DNA from: CAZDXB01 sp964509335
GTDB taxonomy: Bacteria > Bacteroidota > Ignavibacteria > Kapaibacteriales > UBA2268
Length of the DNA: 64,000 bases
NCBI GenBank assembly: GCA_964509335.1
Contig: CAZDXB010000009.1
Location: 34,233-98,232, forward strand
Direction: 5' to 3'
Every line of letters starts with the position of its first letter. The first letter of the stretch is position 1. A model generated the notes under the pieces. It worked only from the letters and a program-made list of their open reading frames with translations, searched no databases and was not told the DNA's origin. Of this stretch, positions 1 to 7,784 are shown one piece after another. A program made the translations under genes and the position numbers.

Positions 1-1283
1 TCGATTTTATCCGGCGTGTCCATTGGGGAGTGATGATACCAGAAGTATTTGCCTTCGTCTTTTGTGTTTAAGTGCATAAGCGGGATGTTTTTCTTCTCAG
101 CAAGTTTGGAAGCGTCCACTCCCCAAGCGCCTTTTTTGACGGTTATTTCGTCGATTATTTGCAATACTGGTTCGATAGCTTTGATTTTTTTGTATAGTGA
201 GTCCGGTCCTTTAAAGCCGAATTTTTCCGGGGGGAAGGCTCCGGCGTCGAATTCGAACATAAGGACGGTGTTTTCGTCGAAATGCTCTTCGGCGTAGGCT
301 TCGCCGCCTCTGACGCCGTTTTCTTCGTTCACCCACATAACGGCTCTTATAGTTCTTTTTGGTTGTAATCCGGCGTCTTTTAATATTTTGAGGGCTTTCC
401 AAGTCGCGAAGCATCCCGAGGCGTCGTCGTGCGCTCCGGTTCCTACGTCCCAGCAGTCGCTGTGTCCGCCGATTACTATTATCTCGTCCGGTTTTTCGGC
501 GCCGACAAGCTCGCCCATTACGTTATATGAAATTGTGTCCGGAAGATTATGGGCTTCCATATATAGTTTGACTTTCGGTTTCTGTCCTCTATCGTAAAGC
601 CGTTGTAGCATATCGGCGTCTTCGGCGGAGATAGCGGCGTGCGGTATTTGTGGGATTGTGTCTGGATAAATCATCATACTGCCGGTGTGCGGCGACCTCA
701 AACCGACCGGGCTAACCGACCGGCAGAGACTAGCGACCGCTCCGTATTTGGCGGCTTCAATCGCTCCCTTCCAGCGATATTGAACGGCTTGACCGTAATG
801 TTCGAACGGTTCGTTGAATAAGACGATTTTTCCTTTTGCTTTTTCGGAAACTTTTTCTAATTCTTTGAAATTCTTAACCACAATAACCGCCGCCGTTGTT
901 CCTTCCGAGGTCGTTCCGACGCTTCTGCCGACGCCGAGCATATAGAGATTTTCTTCTCGCGGCTCTATAAGTTTACAGTATTCTTTTCCTCTTACCCATC
1001 TCGGAATTTTCACTTCTTCTTTCTTTACGTTCTCTAAGCCGTCTTCTTTCATTTTTTCGAACATATAGTCGAGCGATTTTTCAAGACCGACCGAGCCGCA
1101 GAAGCGGTGTCCGTAAGTGTCGCACATATAAGCGAGCTGTTCCCAAGCGGAACTGTCCTTCAAAGATTCGGCGTATATTTTAGTTACTAAATCGGAATAC
1201 TCTTTCATATAGTCGGTTTTGTCTTGAGCGAGCAAACCGCCGCAGATTAACCAAAATATCATCGATAGCGCTAAGCGTCTCAA
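1..1283 (-). CDS. M28 family peptidase, carboxypeptidase Q-like (3' end beyond window)
   Basis: Reading the minus strand from a TTG at 1283 gives 427 open codons that run off the left edge. The TTG is preceded by AGGAG six bases upstream, which decides the start; the first ATG is codon 8, inside the signal peptide. Residues 1-20 form a signal peptide ending in LLAQ, so the product is exported. The di-zinc aminopeptidase motifs are in carboxypeptidase Q order: H274 in GGHSDCWDVG, D286 in GAHDDASG, E320/E321 in NEENG, D346 in FEFDAG, and H417/H418 in YHHS near the edge. The family hydrolyses dipeptides or removes terminal residues, here presumably in the periplasm or outside the cell. The gene is divergent from the restriction-modification pair. 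Family assignment is firm; substrate is unknown. Confidence 0.9.
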   Translation of the reverse strand, partial: MRRLALSMIFWLICGGLLAQDKTDYMKEYSDLVTKIYAESLKDSSAWEQLAYMCDTYGHRFCGSVGLEKSLDYMFEKMKEDGLENVKKEEVKIPRWVRGKEYCKLIEPREENLYMLGVGRSVGTTSEGTTAAVIVVKNFKELEKVSEKAKGKIVLFNEPFEHYGQAVQYRWKGAIEAAKYGAVASLCRSVSPVGLRSPHTGSMMIYPDTIPQIPHAAISAEDADMLQRLYDRGQKPKVKLYMEAHNLPDTISYNVMGELVGAEKPDEIIVIGGHSDCWDVGTGAHDDASGCFATWKALKILKDAGLQPKRTIRAVMWVNEENGVRGGEAYAEEHFDENTVLMFEFDAGAFPPEKFGFKGPDSLYKKIKAIEPVLQIIDEITVKKGAWGVDASKLAEKKNIPLMHLNTKDEGKYFWYHHSPMDTPDKI

Positions 1284-1418
1284 TTTATACTCCTATATAT
1301 TTGATTTCATTAAGCGAAAATAATAAAATTTGTCGAGAAACTAAGGCGCCGCTAGGAATCATATTATTATACTTAGTTGTATATTTGTTTTTTATTGGGC
1401 TTGTATTTATTTTAATAA

Positions 1419-2732
1419 TTGTCTATTTTGAATAGAAACAATACTAATTTATTAATTGAAAAATTTGAACTGTCTATGGGACTTGTGATAGAAGATTTCC
1501 AAACATATCTTGAAAATTTTGCGTTAAATGATAACGATACTTTGTTTGGCGATAATGGAAATAGTTCTGACGGAGAATATTTCGAAATAGACGGACGGAA
1601 ATATCCTAAATATATAAATGAGTTTTGGACTTCAAAACAGAGACAGGCTAACTCATTACACGAGGTTTCTTATAGAGCTTGTTTTAAGCCGCAGCTGCCG
1701 AGATTTTTTATCAATGCGCTGACGAGTAAAGGCGATACGGTTTACGACCCATTTGCGGGGAGAGGCACAACGGCTATTGAAGCGGCTTTGTTGGATAGAA
1801 TTCCAGTCGCTAACGATATCAATCCTTTGAGCGTTGTATTTACCGAACCGAGATTAGCCCCGCCAAGATTGACGGACATAAAGGATAGACTTAACGAAAT
1901 TCAGTTCGATTATACTTTGGAAGCCGAAATCGATTTATCAATGTTCTATCACACTAAAACGGAAGCTGAAATTGTTAGTTTGAAAAAATATCTTGACGTT
2001 AGGAAAGAAAGAGGCGGAGAAGACGAAATTGATAAATGGATTAGGATGGTCGCGACTAATAGATTGACCGGGCATTCAAAAAATTTCTTTTCGGTTTATA
2101 CTTTACCTCCTAATCAAGCGACAACTCAAGAAAGACAAAAAAAGATAAATGAGAAAAGAAATCAAAAGCCCGAATACAAAAACGTAAAAAAGATTATTTT
2201 TAGCAAGTCGGCGAGCTTGTTAAAAGATATTACTTTAAAGTTAGGGGATAGGCTTCACGCCCTTAAAAATCGAGCCGTTTTGTTGAATAAAGATTCCCGC
2301 GATACAAGTGAAATTGAACGCGGTTCAATTGATTTGATTGTAACTTCGCCGCCTTTTTTGGACGTAGTTCAATACGTAGGCGATAATTGGTTGAGATGCT
2401 GGTTTAACGGTATTGATTCGGAAGATATTAACTCGAAAATCACCGTTTCTAAGAAAGTTGCGGCTTGGAGCGACGTCATGAACGGGACTTTTAAGGAATT
2501 TAGCAGAATCGTTAAGAAGAACGCTTTTGTCGCTTTTGAAGTGGGAGAGGTTAGGAAGGGAAAAGTTCTACTCGACGAAATTGTCGTTCCGATAGGGCTT
2601 GCTAACGGTTTCGATTGTGAGTGTATTATTATCAACCGACAAAATTTTACAAAGACCTCTAATATTTGGGGCGTCAACAATAATCAAAAAGGCACAAATA
2701 CAAATAGAATAGTACTTTTCAGGAAGATTTAG
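1419..2732 (+). CDS. Type II DNA methyltransferase (amino-methyltransferase, N4-cytosine or N6-adenine)
   Basis: This 437-residue protein has SAM-binding motif I at residues 110-117 (DPFAGRGT) and catalytic motif IV at 309-313 (TSPPF). The motif order is I before IV, with a long middle segment that probably recognises DNA. The SPPF form is seen in N4-cytosine and some N6-adenine enzymes; I cannot choose between them. The start is uncertain: TTG at 1419 has no clear ribosome site, and ATG at 1476 (codon 20) is an alternative. Only one base separates its stop from the next gene, a PD-(D/E)XK nuclease, so the two form a restriction-modification operon in which this enzyme protects host DNA. Confidence 0.88.
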   Translation: MSILNRNNTNLLIEKFELSMGLVIEDFQTYLENFALNDNDTLFGDNGNSSDGEYFEIDGRKYPKYINEFWTSKQRQANSLHEVSYRACFKPQLPRFFINALTSKGDTVYDPFAGRGTTAIEAALLDRIPVANDINPLSVVFTEPRLAPPRLTDIKDRLNEIQFDYTLEAEIDLSMFYHTKTEAEIVSLKKYLDVRKERGGEDEIDKWIRMVATNRLTGHSKNFFSVYTLPPNQATTQERQKKINEKRNQKPEYKNVKKIIFSKSASLLKDITLKLGDRLHALKNRAVLLNKDSRDTSEIERGSIDLIVTSPPFLDVVQYVGDNWLRCWFNGIDSEDINSKITVSKKVAAWSDVMNGTFKEFSRIVKKNAFVAFEVGEVRKGKVLLDEIVVPIGLANGFDCECIIINRQNFTKTSNIWGVNNNQKGTNTNRIVLFRKI

Positions 2733-2733
2733 A

Positions 2734-3396
2734 ATGGCAAATGAAAAATATGTAAAGAATCTTGAACGGATAATAAAGCAGATGATTAAGCCTTTAAAAG
2801 GACTACCGTTTAAGCTAGTGGTAGAAGGCTTATACGGTTGTAAAGTAATTCCTTTTGGGGAAGGGCAAGAAAAGGACGAAAGGCTTTTGAATGATTTAAA
2901 AAAAGTAGCTATAAAATCCGGTAAGGAAGTAAATAAAAAGGGTATATATAGAAAGAGACCTAACGAAGTCGGCAACGATATAGAGAAATTTGTTAAGGAC
3001 GCTTTAAATCAAAAAGGACTGGAAGCGTCAATTCCCGAAACTATTTCAGGTAAAAAGAAGTCGCTAGGCTATCCCGATATAATTTTTGTCGATAAAGACG
3101 GCCGTCCTAATTATTTGGAATGTAAGACGTTTAATATTGAAAACAAATTCACGACTCAGAGGTCGTTTTATCTCTCGCCTTCGGAGGAATCAAAAGTTAT
3201 TAAGGACGCGCGCCATTTAGCGATTGCATTTGAAATTATTTACGATGGAAGCGAGGGCGAGAGCAATATATATAGATGCAAAAGTTGGGATATAATTGAT
3301 TTAACCGAACTCGAGGTTGACGTTAAAAGAGAGTTCAACGCCGACAACAAAAGACTCTACTCGAAAAATTTAATTTTAGCGGGCGGCTCGCTTTAA
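2734..3396 (+). CDS. Type II restriction endonuclease, PD-(D/E)XK fold
   Basis: The 220-residue protein carries PD at residues 114-115 and ECK at 129-131, the spacing of a PD-(D/E)XK nuclease active site. The site lies in a predicted strand-turn-strand (GYPDIIFVDKDG...LECK). It starts one base after the methyltransferase stop, with AGGAAG upstream inside the methyltransferase end. Pairing with a methyltransferase and the nuclease motif together make a cognate restriction enzyme likely. The recognition sequence cannot be read from the gene. The 3' end abuts the convergent VWA-OmpA gene with one base between them and no visible terminator. Confidence 0.83.
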   Translation: MANEKYVKNLERIIKQMIKPLKGLPFKLVVEGLYGCKVIPFGEGQEKDERLLNDLKKVAIKSGKEVNKKGIYRKRPNEVGNDIEKFVKDALNQKGLEASIPETISGKKKSLGYPDIIFVDKDGRPNYLECKTFNIENKFTTQRSFYLSPSEESKVIKDARHLAIAFEIIYDGSEGESNIYRCKSWDIIDLTELEVDVKREFNADNKRLYSKNLILAGGSL

Positions 3397-3397
3397 T

Positions 3398-4843
3398 TTA
3401 CTTCGCTATTATTACAAACATCGTTCTTCTGTTTTTCGCTCTGCCTTCTTCGGTGTCGTTAGGCGCAACGGGTTTTGATTCGCCGAAGCCTCGATAGCGC
3501 AAGCGACGTTGGCTCACTCCTCGTTCGATAAGAGCGTCCATTACCGCTTTGGCGCGTCTTTCGGATAGGTCTTGATTGTACTCAATGGTTCCAACGTTGT
3601 CTGTGTGGCCTTGTATTTCTAATTTTAGCTTTGGCAGAGTTAGCATCTTGTCGGCTACTTCGTCTATTATTGAATATGATTCTTCTTTAATAGTAGCCTT
3701 GTCGAAATCGAAATAGATTGGACGTTCGAATGTTTTACCTAAGCCGTCCCAATCGAATAGATTGGACGTATCGTACCAAGTATCGGCTATTAGGCTGTCT
3801 TTTCTTCCGGGGACTTTAACGAATGTTTCGGCGTAATGCCATCCCCAGTATTCCGGCGGTTTGTAAGTGATTTTGTAAAAGTAGCGCAGGCTCATATAAA
3901 TATCGCGGAATACATTGATTAAGTCTTCTTTTGTATATACTTTATAGAATTTGCCGCCGGTGTATTCAGCCATATATCTGAGATTTTTATCTTTTGAGAA
4001 GCCGAAGGCGACGGCGAAAATAAAGATTTTGTTTTCTTTGGCGCGTTTTATCAAGTCCCCGATTTTCGTTTTAGAGTAGTTGTCGTCGCCGTCGGTGAAT
4101 AATACGAGTACTCTCGGCGTAGCGGTGTCTGTTTCCTCGAAGACTTTCATAGCTTCCCAAACGGCGTCTCTTGGAGCGGAGAAAAGGCCAACTCCTTCTT
4201 TTCTGTTTGCTCGATAGAGATTTAGTATTTTATCCTTTTCATTGGTTAGCGGGACTTTAGGATAGTAATCTTTGTTGAAGGAGCTAATAGCTATTTGGTC
4301 GTATTTCATTTTTAAGTCGATGAAGATTTCCGTTCCTTCGAATAAGGTGTTCAGAACGTCGGTCATCGAGCCGCTGTAATCGATTGTCAGCGATATATTA
4401 TAGGGTATTGAATCGTTCGCGCCGTATTCTCTGACGTGAAATGTGTCGATTTCAAAGGGGCCTTTGACGATTTTCTTGCCTAGCGTTTCTTGTTGTTTTT
4501 TCCAGTAGTCGGCGGTAGAGTCTTTTAGATACGGCTCCGCCATATTCGTAACGAAGTTGCCGAGCGAGTCGTAAACGCGGCAGTATAGTATAATGGAATC
4601 GGGGTATTTGCTTATGTCGTGGCGGAAAATGTCTGTTATGAGCTTGTTTACGTCCACCGAGTCGATTGGCTTTGTTGAAGTGATGAAGATTTGTTTTTCC
4701 GAGCTGTCCATATCGACTTCTTCGAGTTCTTTCATTAGCTCGAATCCCTTTTTGCGTTCCGTCGTTTTGCAAGCGAAAAGGAGCGAGATGATTCCGATAG
4801 CTAAAATGCAAATAACAATATTTTTAAGTTTAAGCGATTCCAT
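3398..4843 (-). CDS. VWA-domain and OmpA-domain outer-membrane lipoprotein
   Basis: A lipoprotein signal peptide (lipobox LLFAC, Cys about residue 25) leads into a spacer. A von Willebrand A domain follows, with the MIDAS motif DYSGSM near residue 155 and LFTDGDDN further on. The C-terminal OmpA/MotB-like domain contains GHTDNVGT, LSERRAKAV and GFGESKP, which bind peptidoglycan. The layout suggests an outer-membrane anchored protein that grips the cell wall and uses the VWA domain to bind a partner in a metal-dependent way. VWA-OmpA lipoproteins of this kind occur in FCB genomes, but their partners are mostly unknown. It lies 105 bases downstream of the MlaD-family gene on the same strand. 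Confidence 0.88.
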   Translation of the reverse strand: MESLKLKNIVICILAIGIISLLFACKTTERKKGFELMKELEEVDMDSSEKQIFITSTKPIDSVDVNKLITDIFRHDISKYPDSIILYCRVYDSLGNFVTNMAEPYLKDSTADYWKKQQETLGKKIVKGPFEIDTFHVREYGANDSIPYNISLTIDYSGSMTDVLNTLFEGTEIFIDLKMKYDQIAISSFNKDYYPKVPLTNEKDKILNLYRANRKEGVGLFSAPRDAVWEAMKVFEETDTATPRVLVLFTDGDDNYSKTKIGDLIKRAKENKIFIFAVAFGFSKDKNLRYMAEYTGGKFYKVYTKEDLINVFRDIYMSLRYFYKITYKPPEYWGWHYAETFVKVPGRKDSLIADTWYDTSNLFDWDGLGKTFERPIYFDFDKATIKEESYSIIDEVADKMLTLPKLKLEIQGHTDNVGTIEYNQDLSERRAKAVMDALIERGVSQRRLRYRGFGESKPVAPNDTEEGRAKNRRTMFVIIAK

Positions 4844-4948
4844 ATTTCTTCAATTAATAAACGTTACAAACCATAGCCGCGTCGTTTGCAAACTTATGCA
4901 AATTAACGACAAAAATAATATTATGAAAGCAAAACTAGTAAATAATAT

Positions 4949-5896
4949 CTATGGTCTGGTTCCCAATCTTGTGTTAATGTTAACGCCGTGTTTCTTAATT
5001 TGAAGTATAAAATCGTGTAATATTGTAACGCTTGAGTCGAGTTTTTCGGCGAAACGTTTGTCGTTTAAAAGTTTCGCTATAGCGCCTTCGCCGGAGTCTG
5101 TTTTTTCCGCTATTGAATTAAGATTTGCAAGGAGCGTTTCGACTTCGCCGAGCGAAACTTCCGCGGTTTTTAAAGTAGAAGACGCCCGGTCTAACGTTCG
5201 GTCAAGTTTTTTGCTGATTGAATCCGCTCTGGGTTCGTATTTGTCATACGAGAATTTCAATTTTTCGGAAACGTAACGCAAGTTGTTAATCGAGGCGCGC
5301 AAGTCGTTTAGATTATTAGCGGTAAAATTGTCGATTCTTTGCGAAGTTTTCGCTAGATTTTCGATAGATTTTTCAAGGCGCGCGTAAGATTTTTCGTCGC
5401 CGATTAGTTTGTTCATAGCCGCCGCCAAGGTGTCTAATCTTCTGATTAAGGTTTGCGCTCCGCCGCCCATCTCGCCGAGCATAGCGACCATATCGCTAAG
5501 GTCGGGCATAGTTTTGCCGGGAATTACTTGGTCGGGAGCGAGGGATTCTTCGGAAGTTCCCGGGAATAGTTCGATTTTTCTGCCGCCCGTTATTTCCTGC
5601 ATTCCGAGTTCCGCGCGAGCGTCTTGTTTTAAGTCGTCGATATTGTCGATTTCCGCTTTGATTAGAACGGCTCCGTCGTCCGATTCAACGGAAACGACTT
5701 TACCTCTTTTGACGCCGTTTACTAATACCGGTTCGGATTTTTCTATGCCTCCCGAATTAGGAAATCTCATTTTGACGGCGGCGTTGTCGTCGGAGAGTTC
5801 AATTTGATTTCCGAGCGACAAACCGACGATGAAAAGTACGACGGCGATAATAGTAACTATGCCGACTTTTATTTCCGTTTGTTTGTTATCTTTCAT
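4949..5896 (-). CDS. MlaD/MCE family protein (lipid transport substrate-binding component)
   Basis: The 315-residue product has one N-terminal membrane helix (about residues 10-28) followed by a single MCE domain (about 38-115) with the pattern PNSGGIEKSEPVLVNGVKRG. A long helical tail follows. MCE proteins assemble into rings that carry lipids between inner and outer membrane with an MlaE permease and an MlaF ATPase; neither partner gene is in the window. The helical C-terminus with repeated Asn-Leu and Leu-Asp heptads probably forms a tube or coiled coil, as in longer MCE proteins. It lies downstream of ssb on the same strand but beyond a terminator, so it is probably transcribed separately. 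Confidence 0.85.
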   Translation of the reverse strand: MKDNKQTEIKVGIVTIIAVVLFIVGLSLGNQIELSDDNAAVKMRFPNSGGIEKSEPVLVNGVKRGKVVSVESDDGAVLIKAEIDNIDDLKQDARAELGMQEITGGRKIELFPGTSEESLAPDQVIPGKTMPDLSDMVAMLGEMGGGAQTLIRRLDTLAAAMNKLIGDEKSYARLEKSIENLAKTSQRIDNFTANNLNDLRASINNLRYVSEKLKFSYDKYEPRADSISKKLDRTLDRASSTLKTAEVSLGEVETLLANLNSIAEKTDSGEGAIAKLLNDKRFAEKLDSSVTILHDFILQIKKHGVNINTRLGTRP

Positions 5897-5945
5897 AATA
5901 TTTTAAATGACATTTTAACTTTAGTTCAAATATAATATTTTTAAA

Positions 5946-5972
5946 CAAAAAAAAGCCCGTTAGGGCTTTTAA
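5946..5972 (-). terminator. Rho-independent terminator after ssb
   Basis: An eight-base-pair stem (AAAAGCCC, 5951-5958, with GGGCTTTT, 5963-5970) has a four-base loop and is followed on the minus strand by a long T run. It lies 25 bases after the ssb stop. Confidence 0.85.
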
Positions 5973-5994
5973 AAAAGGTATGGTTTTGTAAGTT

Positions 5995-6579
5995 TTAGAA
6001 AAGAAAAGTATCTACGTTTTTGTTTTCTTCGTCATTGTCTTGGGATTTGTCGGAATCGGATTGCGATTCAGATTCGGATGTTTCGTCCGGTTTAGATTCT
6101 TTTTCCGTTTCAGTCTTATCGTTACTTTCTTTCCATTGTTCTTTGTCGGAATCTCTGTAATTTTTGTAATCGTCTTTTTCGTTGGACGCTTCTTGGTTTT
6201 GGGATTCTCTTTCTTGTTCTTTGTCGTCTTTTTCTTTTCTCTTTTTGCGTTTTTCAAGTAGAAGCATTGTGTTGGCGAGAATTTCTACGACGTGTTTTCT
6301 TTTTCCGCCGCTATCTTCGAATGAACGGGATTGCAACTTGCCTTCTATAAAAATTCTCGAACCTTTGGTTACTATTTTAGTGATTACTTCGGCTAATCCT
6401 CTCCAAGCGACTATAGTGTGCCAATCGGTGCGTTCTCTGATATTCCCGCTTCTGTCTTTCCAAGTTTCGGAGGTGGCGACTCTGAATGAAGTAACCGGCA
6501 CTCCGCCGGGGGTGTGTTTTAATACCGGCTCATTTCCTACGTTCCCTATTAGCATTACCTTGTTAAATGTTCTCGACAT
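5995..6579 (-). CDS. ssb: Single-stranded DNA-binding protein
   Basis: Residues 1-110 form the OB fold of bacterial SSB (MSRTFNKVMLIGNVGNEP start, WHTIVAWRGLAEV, GSRIFIEGKLQSRSF). It coats single-stranded DNA during replication and repair and recruits partners through its C-terminus. The tail, residues 120-194, is a low-complexity stretch of Lys, Glu, Asp and Ser that ends VDTFLF rather than the usual DDDIPF-like tip. It is still acidic and ends in Phe, so partner binding may persist. A Rho-independent terminator follows. Length is typical for the family. Confidence 0.95.
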   Translation of the reverse strand: MSRTFNKVMLIGNVGNEPVLKHTPGGVPVTSFRVATSETWKDRSGNIRERTDWHTIVAWRGLAEVITKIVTKGSRIFIEGKLQSRSFEDSGGKRKHVVEILANTMLLLEKRKKRKEKDDKEQERESQNQEASNEKDDYKNYRDSDKEQWKESNDKTETEKESKPDETSESESQSDSDKSQDNDEENKNVDTFLF

Positions 6580-6755
6580 ACTGACCTCGCGTCTATTTAT
6601 ACTTTTCCCGAAAATTCATATTCCCATAATAATATACGAAATTTAAGCGTTCTTTGGAAATTTCTATTAAATTATTTCGCGATATAGCAATAGGAGAAAT
6701 CGGAAAGGATTTTTCCGTATTAGTTGAGACGGGGTTGGGGTTTATAGATTCCTTC

Positions 6756-7019
6756 TTACTTCCGTACCGGTATTTCCGTTGATAATTTTTTGGCAACTTC
6801 CCTCAACACCTCGGCGTTGTCATAAAATCCGCTTTTAATTTTTTCTTGTATTTCTTTCGAGTCTAAAAGCTTAGCTAGCTTAGCTTCGTCGGATATTTCG
6901 ATTCTATCGCTTTTTTGAGAAGGTTCGCTCCTAGCTTTAGCTTCGCGACTTGATTTTTTGGCGTATTTGTCGCCCGTCATTCTTGATGAGTCGGCGTTAT
7001 TTATTGAGTCAATATTCAT
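6756..7019 (-). CDS. flgM: FlgM-like anti-sigma-28 factor
   Basis: This 87-residue protein has a disordered polar N-terminal half and a C-terminal half matching FlgM: DRIEISDEAKLAKLL at about residues 42-56, then KIKSGFYDNAEVLREVAKKL. FlgM holds the flagellar sigma factor (FliA, sigma-28) inactive until it is exported through the finished hook-basal body. That role fits the sigma-28 promoter in front of the nearby flagellin (10772-10798). It follows a small coiled-coil gene by one base and ends the flaG-led run. FlgM proteins are short and divergent, so the call rests on the C-terminal motif plus context. Confidence 0.8.
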   Translation of the reverse strand: MNIDSINNADSSRMTGDKYAKKSSREAKARSEPSQKSDRIEISDEAKLAKLLDSKEIQEKIKSGFYDNAEVLREVAKKLSTEIPVRK

Positions 7020-7020
7020 A

Positions 7021-7386
7021 CTATTCGTTCTTTGTATATATTAAAACATTTTTTTTCTTTTCGAAGTCTAGCAAATTATTCTTAATCTTTTTAAACTTAT
7101 CATTTATATAATCTAAATTATTTTTGTCAATTTCCAAAATTCTTTTAATCTTTTTTTCAAATTCTTTATCATATTCGAGGCTTTTGTTTTGCGATTCTAG
7201 TTTTTTAAGATGTTCGGCGACTTTTCCGAACTCCTCCTTTCTCTGTAAATAAATGAGATTCAATTGTTTAACGTCTTCAGCCTCTAACTCGTCTTTATTT
7301 GCGATAAACGAACTAATCTCTTCTGCCTTTCTTTCTAGAAACGCAAGAGAAAGCTCGATATTTGATTTTGGTTTAAAACTTTGCAT
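7021..7386 (-). CDS. Small coiled-coil protein, possible FlgN/FliT-type flagellar export chaperone
   Basis: The 121-residue product is almost wholly helical, rich in Lys, Glu and Leu, with no signal peptide or membrane segment. Its start overlaps the end of flaG by 14 bases and its stop is one base before flgM, so translation is probably coupled. Small helical proteins next to flgM are often FlgN (chaperone for hook-associated proteins), and those next to fliS are often FliT. I see no decisive motif, so the chaperone role is inferred from size, composition and position. Confidence 0.5.
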   Translation of the reverse strand: MQSFKPKSNIELSLAFLERKAEEISSFIANKDELEAEDVKQLNLIYLQRKEEFGKVAEHLKKLESQNKSLEYDKEFEKKIKRILEIDKNNLDYINDKFKKIKNNLLDFEKKKNVLIYTKNE

Positions 7387-7759
7387 TAGTTACGGCGCCC
7401 TTGTCTATTGCGTTAGCGACTATTCTTGCTATTTTCAACGAAATCGCCGGAGGATATTGTTGAATAACCTCTTTTGTTTCAGCGTTAATCATTCTCATAA
7501 TCATCTTTTTCGTTTCTTTGTCCATAGAGAATTCAACGATTACGTTATTCTCGTCAAGCAAATTCTGAGCCATTTCGCTTAGGTCCGAAAAGTCGCTAAG
7601 TTTTTGTTTTTCTTCCGAAACTGCTGTTTTAGTCGTTTCTATTATCTTATTTTTTTCGTTTTCCGTTAAGCCATTCTTTAATTCTTCTTTAATATCGTTT
7701 TTAAGTTCCGGAAAATTTTGTATGATTATTGGGGGCAGTCCCTGTAATTCAGTTATCAT
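7373..7759 (-). CDS. flaG: FlaG family flagellar protein
   Basis: The 128-residue protein has the FlaG core in its second half: VIVEFSMDKETKKMIMRMI, then ETKEVIQQYPPAISLKIA. FlaG proteins are found beside fliD and flagellin genes and affect filament length; their exact action is unclear. The N-terminal half is polar and helical. The gene lies 25 bases downstream of fliD with a strong ribosome site (AAAGGAGG) before its ATG, and overlaps the following small gene by 14 bases. Confidence 0.85.
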   Translation of the reverse strand: MITELQGLPPIIIQNFPELKNDIKEELKNGLTENEKNKIIETTKTAVSEEKQKLSDFSDLSEMAQNLLDENNVIVEFSMDKETKKMIMRMINAETKEVIQQYPPAISLKIARIVANAIDKGAVTNAKF

Positions 7760-7784
7760 AACAACCTCCTTTGGGTTGTAATTG

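Noticed and set aside
6593..6796. A 67-codon minus-strand frame between ssb and flgM.
   Set aside because: It overlaps the flgM end, has no ribosome site and a Lys/Asn/Tyr-rich translation of AT-rich spacer.
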